Below, one piece after another: positions 16,267 through 24,761 of a stretch of 64,000 nucleotides of DNA. Made by a program: the position numbers and the translations under genes. Below the pieces are notes generated by a model that ran no database searches, was not told the DNA's origin, and was given only the letters and a program-made list of their open reading frames with translations. Source of the stretch: Bacteroidaceae bacterium (GTDB taxonomy: Bacteria > Bacteroidota > Bacteroidia > Bacteroidales > Bacteroidaceae); NCBI GenBank assembly GCA_024398785.1, contig JAKSIO010000001.1, positions 496,001-560,000 on the forward strand. Direction: 5' to 3'. Numbering within the stretch: position 1 is the first letter of the stretch; each line of letters opens with the position of its first letter.

Positions 16267-17145
16267 TTAAATGTTTTGACTTACTGTGATTTGTGCAGCC
16301 TGAATCATTGTACCCTTATAATTGATTTGTGGTTTGATGATTCCGGTAATTATTTGCTTTCCTGCTTCAAGATCTTCATCCTCGATGAAATTTGCAGTTA
16401 CTTTCATTCCATCATTGTATGGTTTGCCGAGCATATCTACCAATTCGTAGCCATTTGCGAGAAGATTATCCTTCATCTGGCTGATTGATTTTGTAAGTTG
16501 CTTATAACCTCTTACTTTTGGATCCATCTTGAAAAGGGTCATTTCCATGAATGTGATTCTATCAGCAAGTGTCTTAATCAATGAATGGTCTTCTGATGAA
16601 CTTGTAGTGCTGCTTGTCGGAGCCTTTGCAAGTGCATCGGAGATTTTCTTCATCTCAGCCATCTCCAAAGAGAACTGATTGAGTACTTCTTCGTTGAGTT
16701 TATCTGCCTTAGCCCTCAAAGCTTCAATGTTGGCGTCACCCTTGACGATTCTCTTGTTGAGCAGAACATAAACAACAGCACTGATCAAAAGTAATAATCC
16801 CAATAGGATTGCACCAACAGTGGATTTTGACTTGAGATCTGTGGTGTTAGCCTTTGTTTCAAGAATTGTATTTGTATCTTCGATCTTGACACCGAGCTGA
16901 TCTGCCGTAGTCTTAATATTCTGGGCATTAACATTAATATTGGCTCTTAATGAGTCAATGATTTTTTTCTGCTCGCTTATAATACTCTTCTGTGCATTTA
17001 GCTCTGAAGAAAGCCTTTCTCTTGCCCTTGTTTCAGATTGGAGAGCCGTTTCAAGTTTGTTAATCCTGAGGCTGTCTGTGTTCTCTGCATTAGTACTAAG
17101 AATTGAACCACAGAGTAATAAACCTAAAAGTAAATGTCTTTTCAT
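16267..17145 (-). CDS. Membrane-anchored coiled-coil protein with GrpE-like C-terminal domain
   Basis: 292 residues: signal-like N-terminus (1-20), coiled coil (about 25-100), one membrane helix (110-129), then a cytosolic part with a second helix region. The last 70 residues, G-Y-E-L-V-D-M-L-G-K-P-Y-N-D-G ... I-K-P-Q-I-N-Y-K-G-T-M-I-Q-A-A-Q-I-T-V, follow the layout of the GrpE beta domain (an E-x-I-x-x-x-G-x-x-F-D-P-like start and an L-R-P-A-x-V-x-V-like end). Next to an hsp70 (12-base gap), this suggests a nucleotide-exchange factor that tethers the chaperone to the inner membrane. The similarity is judged by eye and needs a profile search. The start overlaps the previous stop by one base. 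Confidence 0.65.
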   Translation of the reverse strand: MKRHLLLGLLLCGSILSTNAENTDSLRINKLETALQSETRARERLSSELNAQKSIISEQKKIIDSLRANINVNAQNIKTTADQLGVKIEDTNTILETKANTTDLKSKSTVGAILLGLLLLISAVVYVLLNKRIVKGDANIEALRAKADKLNEEVLNQFSLEMAEMKKISDALAKAPTSSTTSSSEDHSLIKTLADRITFMEMTLFKMDPKVRGYKQLTKSISQMKDNLLANGYELVDMLGKPYNDGMKVTANFIEDEDLEAGKQIITGIIKPQINYKGTMIQAAQITVSQNI

Positions 17146-19322
17146 TATTGTATTGTTTTTATGAACTTATCCAGAATAACTCTAATAATGTTGTTGATAC
17201 CTTTCTTGTCTTTCATCTTTTCAACCCATGAAGGAGAATTCTTATAATAGAATCTGATGAAAGCTCTTCCCAATGCAGTACGTCTAAGTGTAACATCTCT
17301 GAATTCCCTGAGTGCCATGACTTGCGGGTGGTTGTAGTCACCATATACCATTGTGGCAATGTAACATGCACTTGCTTTCTGTTCTGCTTCAGTCTTGTGT
17401 CGCCCGTTTGGATATTTCGCTAGATAATCTTTATACAGATCCTTGGAATCTGATGTAACACATTTTGACCAGCACTCTTCCTCTGCGATGTAAGCTTGTG
17501 CTTGTGCACGGTAGCTTCCATTTGGGAATTTTGTAAGATATGAGCGATATTCAGACAGACTTCTGCAGGACTCGTAAGTGAGTTTATCAATCTTGCTCTT
17601 CGCTGTACTAACATACCTTCCGTTCGGATAATCTCTTAGGTATGCCTGTAATCCACTTATAGTATTGTTGCTGTTGTTATAGTAACATTCTTCCCATTTA
17701 CTGAGAATAGGCAGAGATGTATTTGGATATTTGGTCCTAAAGCGTTGGCAATCCTGGGTTGTCTTACATGCATCAAACTCGCATTTTTCAAGCTTATTCC
17801 TAGCCTGCGCTGCGTACTTCCCGTCAGGGAAAACCTTGAAGAACTTGTTGCAATCATTTACTGTACGACATTCGTTGAGCATCTGTAACTCTGAACGCAT
17901 ATCGAGATTGACTGTCTGATAGATGTTGATGAAATCCTTTGCCTGATTCTTGAGTGATTCTCTATTCTGACGATATCTGCCATTCTTGAATGATGGCTCC
18001 ATATCAAGCTTGTCTATATACAGAACAGCTTTCCATGCTTGATCCAAGACTCTCTTAATCTTTGCCAAGGTTCCTGCTCTGTCAAGCATGGCTTCTAGCT
18101 CCAACTTATCATTGAATACACTGTTAAACTCCTCAATGATATTGTGGAGAGCTGCATTTGCAACCAATGTGGAAACCTTTAGATAGTATGAATTTGAACT
18201 GCCCAATTCTGATTTGATAGAAGCCAGATGTGGTGCGCATTTCTTTATCAGTTCAATTGCGTTAGCAATCGTATTTGACTGAAGTGCATAAGTAGCAATT
18301 GCTCCCTTGATGTATTTGTCATAATATTTGACTTCTTTAGGAGGAAGGCTCGCTTTTTTCTCCTTCAAGATATCTACGTTTTCCTTACATCTGTCTTTTG
18401 TCAGTTTGCCGACAGCAATTGAAAGGGCGTAATTCTGGAGTCTGTATGCCTTATCTATCTCATCATGTTCGTCCTCGTCTGAATTGTTGTAGTAGTTAAT
18501 TCCACATTGAAGAATCTGTTTTGCAAGATTGTCGGCAATCATCTGGTATTCCATATCATCGGATCCTAAGATTGAACATACTTCTTTTAGATCTTCTTTG
18601 GTGGAATTCATCAGCCTAAGTCCGGCTGAGTACTGTGCATCAGCATCATCCCTTTGGACACTCTTTGCAGTCGCTATTGCTTCCTTTATGGCATCTATGG
18701 GTTCACCCACAGCTTTGACTTTCAAATAATCATCATCTTCTGCAGAAGTTCCATAGTCAAAAAACAATTCCTTAAGTTTACCTGCAGACATTTCTTCAAG
18801 AAGTGTATCCATGAAAATATGAGCAAGCTCATCTTCTTCAATTGTGAAAGTTGAACCGCAGATAGCATTGACGAAAGCATCCCTATATTCGTCTTCATGT
18901 ATCAATTTCGTGATACTACCAATTGCCTCGCCCATGTCATCTTCGATCATTGCGAGCACGGCCCTGTTCAAAAGGGAAGAGTAGTCATCCCTTTTATTAA
19001 ATAACTCATTTGCTTTTTCTGTATTTCCTGCCTGTAGGTATTCGATACCCATCTTGTCAATTGGAGTGACATTGATGAACCAAAACAAAGAGTACTTCAA
19101 CTGATCCTTGGCGAGGTTAATGCTGCTGCTCGCATTATCCATACCTTCTTGAGTCCTATTGATCAAGCCAAGCGAAGTTGTCAAGTCTAGAGGAAACTCG
19201 ACAGATCTGCCAACCTTTAGGTAAGCCTTTAGCCTATTGGAATTGGCAATTCGATCCCTTATTGGGGAGTTACTGCAGACTCCCAGGAATCGATATGGGT
19301 TATTTTTTATAATGTTTAACAT
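17145..19322 (-). CDS. J-domain-like repeat protein with CFI-box C-terminus (725 aa)
   Basis: The N-terminus (N-N-P-Y-R-F-L-G-V ... P-I-R-D-R-I-A-N-S-N-R-L-K-A-Y-L-K-V) resembles helices I-II of a DnaJ J-domain, but the HPD tripeptide is missing. A long helical body follows. Residues about 480-660 hold five repeats ending in (F/Y)-P-(N/D)-G-(K/R/S)-(Y/H). The C-terminus has C-Y-I-A-T-M-V-Y-G, L-R-E-F-R-D and F-Y-Y-K-N-S-P, which I recognise as the CFI-box C-terminal module. No signal peptide is seen, so it is cytosolic. It is a paralogue of the next gene upstream over the N-terminal 450 residues. I infer that it delivers clients to the Hsp70 of the operon; without HPD it may not stimulate ATP hydrolysis in the usual way. 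Confidence 0.75.
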   Translation of the reverse strand: MLNIIKNNPYRFLGVCSNSPIRDRIANSNRLKAYLKVGRSVEFPLDLTTSLGLINRTQEGMDNASSSINLAKDQLKYSLFWFINVTPIDKMGIEYLQAGNTEKANELFNKRDDYSSLLNRAVLAMIEDDMGEAIGSITKLIHEDEYRDAFVNAICGSTFTIEEDELAHIFMDTLLEEMSAGKLKELFFDYGTSAEDDDYLKVKAVGEPIDAIKEAIATAKSVQRDDADAQYSAGLRLMNSTKEDLKEVCSILGSDDMEYQMIADNLAKQILQCGINYYNNSDEDEHDEIDKAYRLQNYALSIAVGKLTKDRCKENVDILKEKKASLPPKEVKYYDKYIKGAIATYALQSNTIANAIELIKKCAPHLASIKSELGSSNSYYLKVSTLVANAALHNIIEEFNSVFNDKLELEAMLDRAGTLAKIKRVLDQAWKAVLYIDKLDMEPSFKNGRYRQNRESLKNQAKDFINIYQTVNLDMRSELQMLNECRTVNDCNKFFKVFPDGKYAAQARNKLEKCEFDACKTTQDCQRFRTKYPNTSLPILSKWEECYYNNSNNTISGLQAYLRDYPNGRYVSTAKSKIDKLTYESCRSLSEYRSYLTKFPNGSYRAQAQAYIAEEECWSKCVTSDSKDLYKDYLAKYPNGRHKTEAEQKASACYIATMVYGDYNHPQVMALREFRDVTLRRTALGRAFIRFYYKNSPSWVEKMKDKKGINNIIRVILDKFIKTIQ

Positions 19323-19323
19323 G

Positions 19324-22167
19324 TTAATATCTTGATGTTACGATGTAATATTCCACACTGTATCCTCCTCCTGTCAGATTTTCCGTGCCAGCAAAACTTC
19401 GCACACTGGAAGCTGTTACTGAGGCGGCAACTCGATATGTTCCATTTTTCAATGACACATAGCTGGTTTGACCTGGCGAGATTACAACTCTTTTGCTATC
19501 TGGGCCACTATATAATAGGGTAAGAATGTATGAAGTGCTGTTTTTAATTTCAATGCTCGAGGTGTAACCGCCTCCATAGCCGGTACGATCCATAGCTGGA
19601 AGTTCTCCATGTTCTCCTGCATATATATTGGCAACTTGCATGTCAATGACTTTTTTATCCGCCTCGGTATGGTGTGCTCCGTTTGGATATAACGCCAAGT
19701 ATCTCTGATAAGAAGATAGGGTGTTGGCTTTGGTCGCCTGCTGCCATGCTTTTGAGTCAGTATTCCAAGCTAGGTTCTCAATCTGTTCCTGTTTTTCTTT
19801 GGCATCTTTGATATAATCGGATGGAACAGCATTGATATATTCTCTCCAACCTTCAATGGTGCCCTCATTATTTGCTATGGTGTAAAGTGAATCACATATC
19901 TGTGACACTCTTTCTTTAGCTCTCTTTCCAAACTCATTGGAAATGCCGAATGTGACTGCGAATTTATTTAGTGAGGATAATCCATTCTTTTCCGCTGCAC
20001 GTAAATACATGTTCATCACCTCATTGTAGTGAGGAGACGAAGGGTATTTCCTTACAAATGAAGCACAGTCATACTCGTCAGGATTGTGCCCTAATTGTTT
20101 ATAGACCTTTTCGGCTTCTTCGTTCTTAATCTGATCCTTGTAATACTCATCTATTGAATTACCGCCAATTACAGATAAGGCACAGATAATTCCAGCAATG
20201 ATGAAGATGAGGCATCCTGAACCATCTTTTGAACCTAGTCCACCATAGGCGATAAATCCGGATATGACAGCTATAGTATAGCATAGTCCTGAATAACCAG
20301 ATGGTCCCCAGATCAATCCGACACCTATCATGACGGTTATCAATATAGAGAAGAAAATAATCCAGCCTTTATGCTCTTTAATCCACTCACCGAGTTTGCT
20401 CATCTTTCTGTCAAACTTGAGATGAGACTCTGCTTCGGATGAATGCTTAGCCCTGGTGCCAAAGACTTCTAAGTATTTCTTGAAGTTTGATTTTGAATGG
20501 CATAGGTTGAAACATATGTCGTCTAATAGAGATTGGGTCTCTCTATCTTTGCACTTTGAATAGAGCAGGATTGCTTCTGCAAAGTTTGTTGATGCTTTGA
20601 TAGAGGAAATTAATTTATCCTTTTCTTCTTTTTCCCTTCTTTCAAATTCTGCTACTTTATTCCTGGCAGTTTGATAGTACTTGCCATTAGGAAATTTAGA
20701 TATATATAAGTTATAGTCAGCTTTGGTTCTGCATCTGTTGAAAATCTCAGACTCTGTTTCAAGTTTGAATGAAACAGATTGGTACGTACTTACACCAACC
20801 TGAGTCAACAGATTCTTCAGTGATTGTTTTTGTGTGTCAAATCGCTCTCTTGCATTTTCTTCAAGTTCGAGAACATCCATATACTGAGTGACTTCCCAAG
20901 CCTCTTCAAGAGTATCTTTGACTTTTCTGATAGTTACGTATTTGTCAAACTCATTCGAATTTTCCAATTCTTTCAACACTGCATTAACACTTGAGATAGT
21001 TACTCCTAGTGCAGCTTCCTCAATGTTGGTGGAAATACTGCGATAGTATTTCCCTGAAGATCCTTGTTCTTCTTTTATTCTTGCTAAATACGGAGCACAG
21101 TCAATGATAAGTTGAATTGCTTTATGGATATCTCTTTGAGATGACCTAAAGGAGTTCAGCTTATTGTTGATAAAAGCCGCCTCGGCTTTTAGCGATTCAG
21201 GAGGTAATGAGTCTATTTCTTTGAGTAAGACGTTGACATTGTCTTGACATCTATCCTTGGTGATCTTCCCAATTGCTATGGATAAGGCATAGTTTTGAAG
21301 CTTGAATGCTTTCTTTGCCTTGTCAAAATCCAAAGAATTGTTGTAATAGTTGATGCCGCACTGAAGAATCTGCTTTGCAAGATTATCGATGGCCATTTTG
21401 TATGAATCGTCATCTTGTGAAATGGCGTTCAATTCCTGTAATGATTCACGAGTATTTGCAGCTAATGCCTTTCCTGCTCTAAGTTGTGCTTCTGCATCGG
21501 ACTCTGCACTCTTGGCTAAAGATATCTCAGAATTGATTGTTGCGATATGGCCAGATACTATTTTCTGCTTCACATAATCTGCACTGTTGTTATCAGCAAG
21601 GCTTTCTAGGGCATTAATAACTTCTACTGAAGTATGATATTCAAGAATGCAGTTAATCAACAGATGGAATAGTTCATCTTCTGATATTTTGACTTTATCC
21701 CCACTGCATGTACTGTAAATGAAATCCGTCCTGAAACGATATTCATAAATAAGGGTTCGATAATAGCCGAATGCTGAAGGTAAGTCCTTTCCAATTAGAG
21801 AAAGTACAGCTTGGTTGAGCAGGCTAGAATAAGATTGCTTTTTTGAGAAAATCTCTTTGGCTTTGACAACATTATTTGCTTTAAGATGTCCAAAAGCGAT
21901 GTCATCCAAAGTGCTTTCTTTTGCAAACCACAATAAGGCATACTTGATTCTATCTGTTATCTGGTTTATCTGGGCCTGGGCTAAGTCGATAGATTCTAAG
22001 GTCCTTTTGATTGGAGGTAGAAGTGCGGTAAGATCAGAATCAAAGCTGATATCCTTGTTAACCTTGATGTATGCCTTTGCCTTGTTGACGTTAGACACAA
22101 TATCCTTGGCCGAGGCATTTGAATAAACACCTAAGACTCTGAATGGGTTATTTATTATGATGTCCAT
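19324..22167 (-). CDS. J-domain-like membrane protein, paralogue of the 17145-19322 product (947 aa)
   Basis: It starts I-I-N-N-P-F-R-V-L-G-V-Y-S-N-A-S-A-K-D-I, again like J-domain helices I-II without HPD. Several blocks are shared with the downstream paralogue, including N-L-A-K-Q-I-L-Q-C-G-I-N-Y-Y-N-N-S and K-L-Q-N-Y-A-L-S-I-A-I-G-K. After one F-P-N-G-K-Y repeat there are about three membrane helices (W-I-I-F-F-S-I-L-I-T-V-M; C-Y-T-I-A-V-I-S-G-F-I-A-Y; C-L-I-F-I-I-A-G-I-I-C-A). More P-N-G-type repeats follow, then a beta-rich C-terminal domain (residues about 860-947). It is thus a membrane version of the paralogue. It lies 51 bases after the XRE regulator and one base before the next gene. 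Confidence 0.75.
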   Translation of the reverse strand: MDIIINNPFRVLGVYSNASAKDIVSNVNKAKAYIKVNKDISFDSDLTALLPPIKRTLESIDLAQAQINQITDRIKYALLWFAKESTLDDIAFGHLKANNVVKAKEIFSKKQSYSSLLNQAVLSLIGKDLPSAFGYYRTLIYEYRFRTDFIYSTCSGDKVKISEDELFHLLINCILEYHTSVEVINALESLADNNSADYVKQKIVSGHIATINSEISLAKSAESDAEAQLRAGKALAANTRESLQELNAISQDDDSYKMAIDNLAKQILQCGINYYNNSLDFDKAKKAFKLQNYALSIAIGKITKDRCQDNVNVLLKEIDSLPPESLKAEAAFINNKLNSFRSSQRDIHKAIQLIIDCAPYLARIKEEQGSSGKYYRSISTNIEEAALGVTISSVNAVLKELENSNEFDKYVTIRKVKDTLEEAWEVTQYMDVLELEENARERFDTQKQSLKNLLTQVGVSTYQSVSFKLETESEIFNRCRTKADYNLYISKFPNGKYYQTARNKVAEFERREKEEKDKLISSIKASTNFAEAILLYSKCKDRETQSLLDDICFNLCHSKSNFKKYLEVFGTRAKHSSEAESHLKFDRKMSKLGEWIKEHKGWIIFFSILITVMIGVGLIWGPSGYSGLCYTIAVISGFIAYGGLGSKDGSGCLIFIIAGIICALSVIGGNSIDEYYKDQIKNEEAEKVYKQLGHNPDEYDCASFVRKYPSSPHYNEVMNMYLRAAEKNGLSSLNKFAVTFGISNEFGKRAKERVSQICDSLYTIANNEGTIEGWREYINAVPSDYIKDAKEKQEQIENLAWNTDSKAWQQATKANTLSSYQRYLALYPNGAHHTEADKKVIDMQVANIYAGEHGELPAMDRTGYGGGYTSSIEIKNSTSYILTLLYSGPDSKRVVISPGQTSYVSLKNGTYRVAASVTASSVRSFAGTENLTGGGYSVEYYIVTSRY

Positions 22168-22218
22168 GATGGCTAGGAATTATATGTCGGCTGCCTTATT
22201 CAGGGCGGCCTGTTTGAT

Positions 22219-22458
22219 CTATTTGGCAAAAGTACTTGCAGCATTATTTGCAAGCACATCGCTATTACTTGTTAACAATTGTCTAATATCCACATTCAGA
22301 AGTACTGAAATTTTGGACAGAGTCTGCAAATCGGGTTGTGATGTATTTGTACACCACTTTGATACAGTAACAGGGTCTTTGCCAAGCTGCTCAGCAAGCC
22401 ATTTGTTTGTTCTGCCAGCGTCTGCTAGTGCTCCTTTAATCCTATTGAGATTTCCCAT
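22219..22458 (-). CDS. XRE-family regulator, first gene of the twelve-gene operon
   Basis: 79 residues with a full helix-turn-helix: N-K-W-L-A-E-Q-L-G-K-D-P-V-T-V-S-K-W-C, followed by Q-P-D-L-Q-T-L-S-K-I-S-V-L-L-N-V-D-I-R-Q-L-L. It is a close homologue of the regulator at 42087-42290 beside the DNA methyltransferase, and their start regions share operator-like DNA. Being first in the operon with the promoter overlapping its leader, it is probably autoregulatory and controls the whole set. The C-terminal tail (N-S-D-V-L-A-N-N-A-A-S-T-F-A-K) is extra compared with the homologue. Confidence 0.88.
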   Translation of the reverse strand: MGNLNRIKGALADAGRTNKWLAEQLGKDPVTVSKWCTNTSQPDLQTLSKISVLLNVDIRQLLTSNSDVLANNAASTFAK

Positions 22459-22489
22459 GGTTAATTATTTAACGTTGAACGCAAATCTA
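22459..22489 (-). promoter_or_regulatory. Promoter/operator of the XRE-led operon
   Basis: On the minus strand, a TAgaTTTG -7 element (22489-22482) is followed by G-C-G-T-T-C-A-A-C-G-T-T-A-A-A-T and the ATG only 24 bases later. The same spacing and much the same sequence precede the XRE gene at 42290. No clear -33 TTG is seen, which would suit a repressible or weak promoter. Confidence 0.6.
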
Positions 22490-22973
22490 ATAAATTTTAC
22501 CGTATTATGTAATAGTGTCTTTCCATAAAGTTTGAAACTTTAACATTCGTTAACTGCGAACCTATTGTTTTGTATTTTGTTTGTTGTATACGAATGGATA
22601 TATGCCATGGCTTCAATCTGATAAATGCTATCGTCTGCCAACACGTATTAGTCATATTTATTCTTTATCTGACTTCGGCTTTTATCTGCTTTGTACAACT
22701 CATTGCACAAGTTGAGTCTTTCTCTTTTAATCAGAACTATATCTGTTGGAATCTGCTTCCTGACTTGAAACAAGTATGCTGCAAAGGTATGAGTTATCCT
22801 TTGCCAGCTTGCAAGGTCAGGCTCCGTCTGGATGAAAATCTCCACACTTTCAGGTAGTATTTTTATTCAGAACCTTGCGCTGTCAGGCATAACACCTTTG
22901 GGTAGCACCATATTGTTTAAAACAAGCCCGGAAGTAGATCTTCTACAGAAGGGATAGTAAATAACTTACCAAT
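22490..22973 (+). promoter_or_regulatory. Long leader upstream of radC (repeat family A)
   Basis: An intergenic stretch of about 480 bases. It contains TTTCTCTTTTAA (22719-22730), GCAAAGGTAT (22781-22790), and AATCTCCACACT followed by GGTAGTAT (22837-22860). The last two blocks recur before ssb at 24014 (23851-23860; 23905-23926). The CAAAGGTA block is a TAccTTTG promoter element when read leftwards. Repetition before several rightward transfer-associated genes suggests shared control, possibly a folded single-strand promoter active during transfer. Confidence 0.55.
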
Positions 22974-23450
22974 ATGGCAATCAAAACAAAAGCTGCTCAT
23001 GACCTCCTGAAAGCGATAAAGGTGTCCGAGGTTGAAATGGTCTATAAGTCCAAGAGTTCGGAAAAACCACGTCTGACCTCAAGTGCTGACATCTATAAGG
23101 CTCTTCTTGATGTTTGGGATATGGGACAGATTGAATACCGTGAGAGTGCAAAGCTTGTGCTTCTCAATTCAGCGATGAGATGTCTGGGTGTTATCACTAT
23201 TTCAGAAGGTGGTCTGCGTGAGACAAGTGTGGATGTCCGTATGGTCATGCAGGCGGCTCTTCTTGCTAATGCTTCAGTCCTTTGTCTTGCTCATAACCAT
23301 CCATCAGGAAACACCCGACCAAGTGCCGATGATGACCGTCTTACCGAAAGACTCAAGAAAGCCTGTGATGTCCTCGGTATAACACTGGTTGACCACATCG
23401 TAGTTACTGGCAATGCCTATTACAGTTACAATGATGAAGGTCGTTTGTAG
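22974..23450 (+). CDS. radC: RadC/JAB-domain protein
   Basis: 158 residues. It has the JAMM/JAB metalloprotease-like motif of RadC: A-H-N-H-P-S-G-N-T-R-P-S-A-D-D (residues about 105-119), with the conserved Glu in the preceding G-V-I-T-I-S-E-G-G segment and the V-D-H-I-V-V-T-G near the end. It lacks the N-terminal helix-hairpin-helix region of chromosomal RadC, as is usual for mobile-element copies. RadC proteins are common in element and prophage accessory regions; their biochemical role is unresolved. It heads a rightward gene set with ssb and YubB-like genes. Confidence 0.92.
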   Translation: MAIKTKAAHDLLKAIKVSEVEMVYKSKSSEKPRLTSSADIYKALLDVWDMGQIEYRESAKLVLLNSAMRCLGVITISEGGLRETSVDVRMVMQAALLANASVLCLAHNHPSGNTRPSADDDRLTERLKKACDVLGITLVDHIVVTGNAYYSYNDEGRL

Positions 23451-24013
23451 TTCAGCTGGTGCGGTCTCAGAGCCGCACCTTCCTTCTTGTATTCAGAACC
23501 GGTAACAGCCTGGTTTCTGTGTTCCTGTTTTAGACTGTCCAGAGTCCAACGCATCCTTTTTTGTCCATTTTCATCCATTTCGCTCTCTGAAACCTGGATC
23601 AGAGCTATTCCATCGATGACCTTCTTCCGTTGTACCTTGAACCTTCTGCTACTCTGTCTGACCTCGCTGACCATTCTTGCTTGAGACGGCTTGCCCCATG
23701 ACCGAGCTCCGGAATGTCTTAGCGATGGCTCGGGCATGGCTGATGCGACACAATGCCATTTAGGGCTCTGTCCGTGTCCTGGCGGATGATCCACAGATGG
23801 TGACTGTTTATGTTTCCTGCGAATCTGTCAGTCACTGACCATTTATTGATGCAAAGGTATTTCCGTCCTTCCTCAGACTGTCAAGAGCAGGCAGGTCTCC
23901 ATGGAAATCTCCACACTGGGGTAGTATTTCCACTACGTCACTTGACAGACTGAACGGACGGCGCTGGTGCGGCATCATAAATTGTTTCAGTAACCTTAAT
24001 ACAGAATCGCAAT
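23451..24013 (+). promoter_or_regulatory. Intergenic leader upstream of ssb (repeat family A)
   Basis: 560 bases. The right part repeats leader A: GCAAAGGTAT at 23851-23860, AAATCTCCACACT at 23905-23917, then GGTAGTATTT. Leftwards of it is a minus-strand open frame (23426-23794) that could be real but shows no recognisable domain. The CAAAGGTA element would be a leftward TAccTTTG promoter about 60 bases ahead of that frame. Confidence 0.45.
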
Positions 24014-24364
24014 ATGGAAACACAACTCAATTCAGTCACTCTCAGAGGAATCATCGGTTCCGTCAGGACACAGGATGTACAGGGCCACAAGATGGCACAC
24101 TTCACAGTCGCAACCAACTATGCCTACAAGCTGGCCTCTGGCGAAGCCTGCATCGAGACCACCTGGAACTCGGTCGTATTCTGGGGCAAGGCAGACTCAA
24201 AGGTCATTGACCAGATTCAGAAAGGTCAGTCTGTCGAGGTCACAGGCCGCATCCGCAACCAGCGTTACACAGCTGCCGACGGTTCAGAACGCAGTACAAC
24301 GGAGATCCTTGCCAGGGATGTCAGAATCATAGAAGGTCATCTCCTTATGGAATCAGCCCTGTAG
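24014..24364 (+). CDS. ssb: Second single-stranded DNA-binding protein
   Basis: 116 residues with a clear SSB OB-fold: N-S-V-T-L-R-G-I-I-G-S-V at the start, H-F-T-V-A-T-N-Y-A-Y-K, T-T-W-N-S-V-V-F-W-G-K, and K-G-Q-S-V-E-V-T-G-R-I. As with the copy at 7046, the acidic tip is missing, so it lacks the usual docking site for replication partners. It is only distantly related to the other SSB. Position between radC and the YubB-like gene in a rightward set with repeated leaders is typical for genes expressed early during conjugative entry. Confidence 0.92.
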   Translation: METQLNSVTLRGIIGSVRTQDVQGHKMAHFTVATNYAYKLASGEACIETTWNSVVFWGKADSKVIDQIQKGQSVEVTGRIRNQRYTAADGSERSTTEILARDVRIIEGHLLMESAL

Positions 24365-24497
24365 TATCCAGGACCGGCTCATCAGAAGCCGGCCGCCTGC
24401 AGCGGTTTCTTACTTGCTTGCTTTTGCCTCCCCAGTCAGGGGAGGTTTCTCTTTGCAACAGCCGTATGGTTCATGACTGTTTTATGCCTGCGGAGTC

Positions 24498-24761
24498 TTT
24501 CTCTTTTTACCAGAGATGATCATCTCTACCTTATGCGTCCTCCGGAATTGGTTCATATTGTTCTGCAAAGTTAATCGGTCATTCCTGTCAGTCAATTCAG
24601 ACAAGGTCCAAAGGACTGCGAACAATCTTCCTTCTTTCAGAAGAGTATTCTTCGCCTCTGGTTTGCCTTAGCGTCATTCCCTGACTTTTCAAAGCAGAAA
24701 AATATTTCATTCCCGAGGCCGAAAGGCAGAAAAGAAGGGAAGTGAATAAAACTTCTGAATT
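24498..24761 (+). promoter_or_regulatory. Repeated 260-bp leader, copy B1
   Basis: Shares ordered blocks with 26531-26790: TTTCTCTTTTnACCAGA, CATATTGTTCTGCAAA (24554-24569), AACAATCTTCCTTC (24621-24634), AGAGTATTCTT, a 19-base block AAAGCAGAAAAATATTTCA (24691-24709), and a GGCCGAAAGGC hairpin (24717-24727) followed by GAAAAGAAGGGA. Spacing is kept although the bases between differ, which points to a conserved structured RNA leader or a foldable single-strand promoter. Copy B1 also has a 16-bp palindrome, AGAGATGATCATCTCT, near its start. Confidence 0.7.

Noticed and set aside
23426..23794. Minus-strand open frame of 122 codons between radC and ssb
   Set aside because: It overlaps the radC end and part of the conserved leader, and has no recognisable domain. 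A TAccTTTG element lies upstream, so it could be real; evidence is insufficient to call it a gene.
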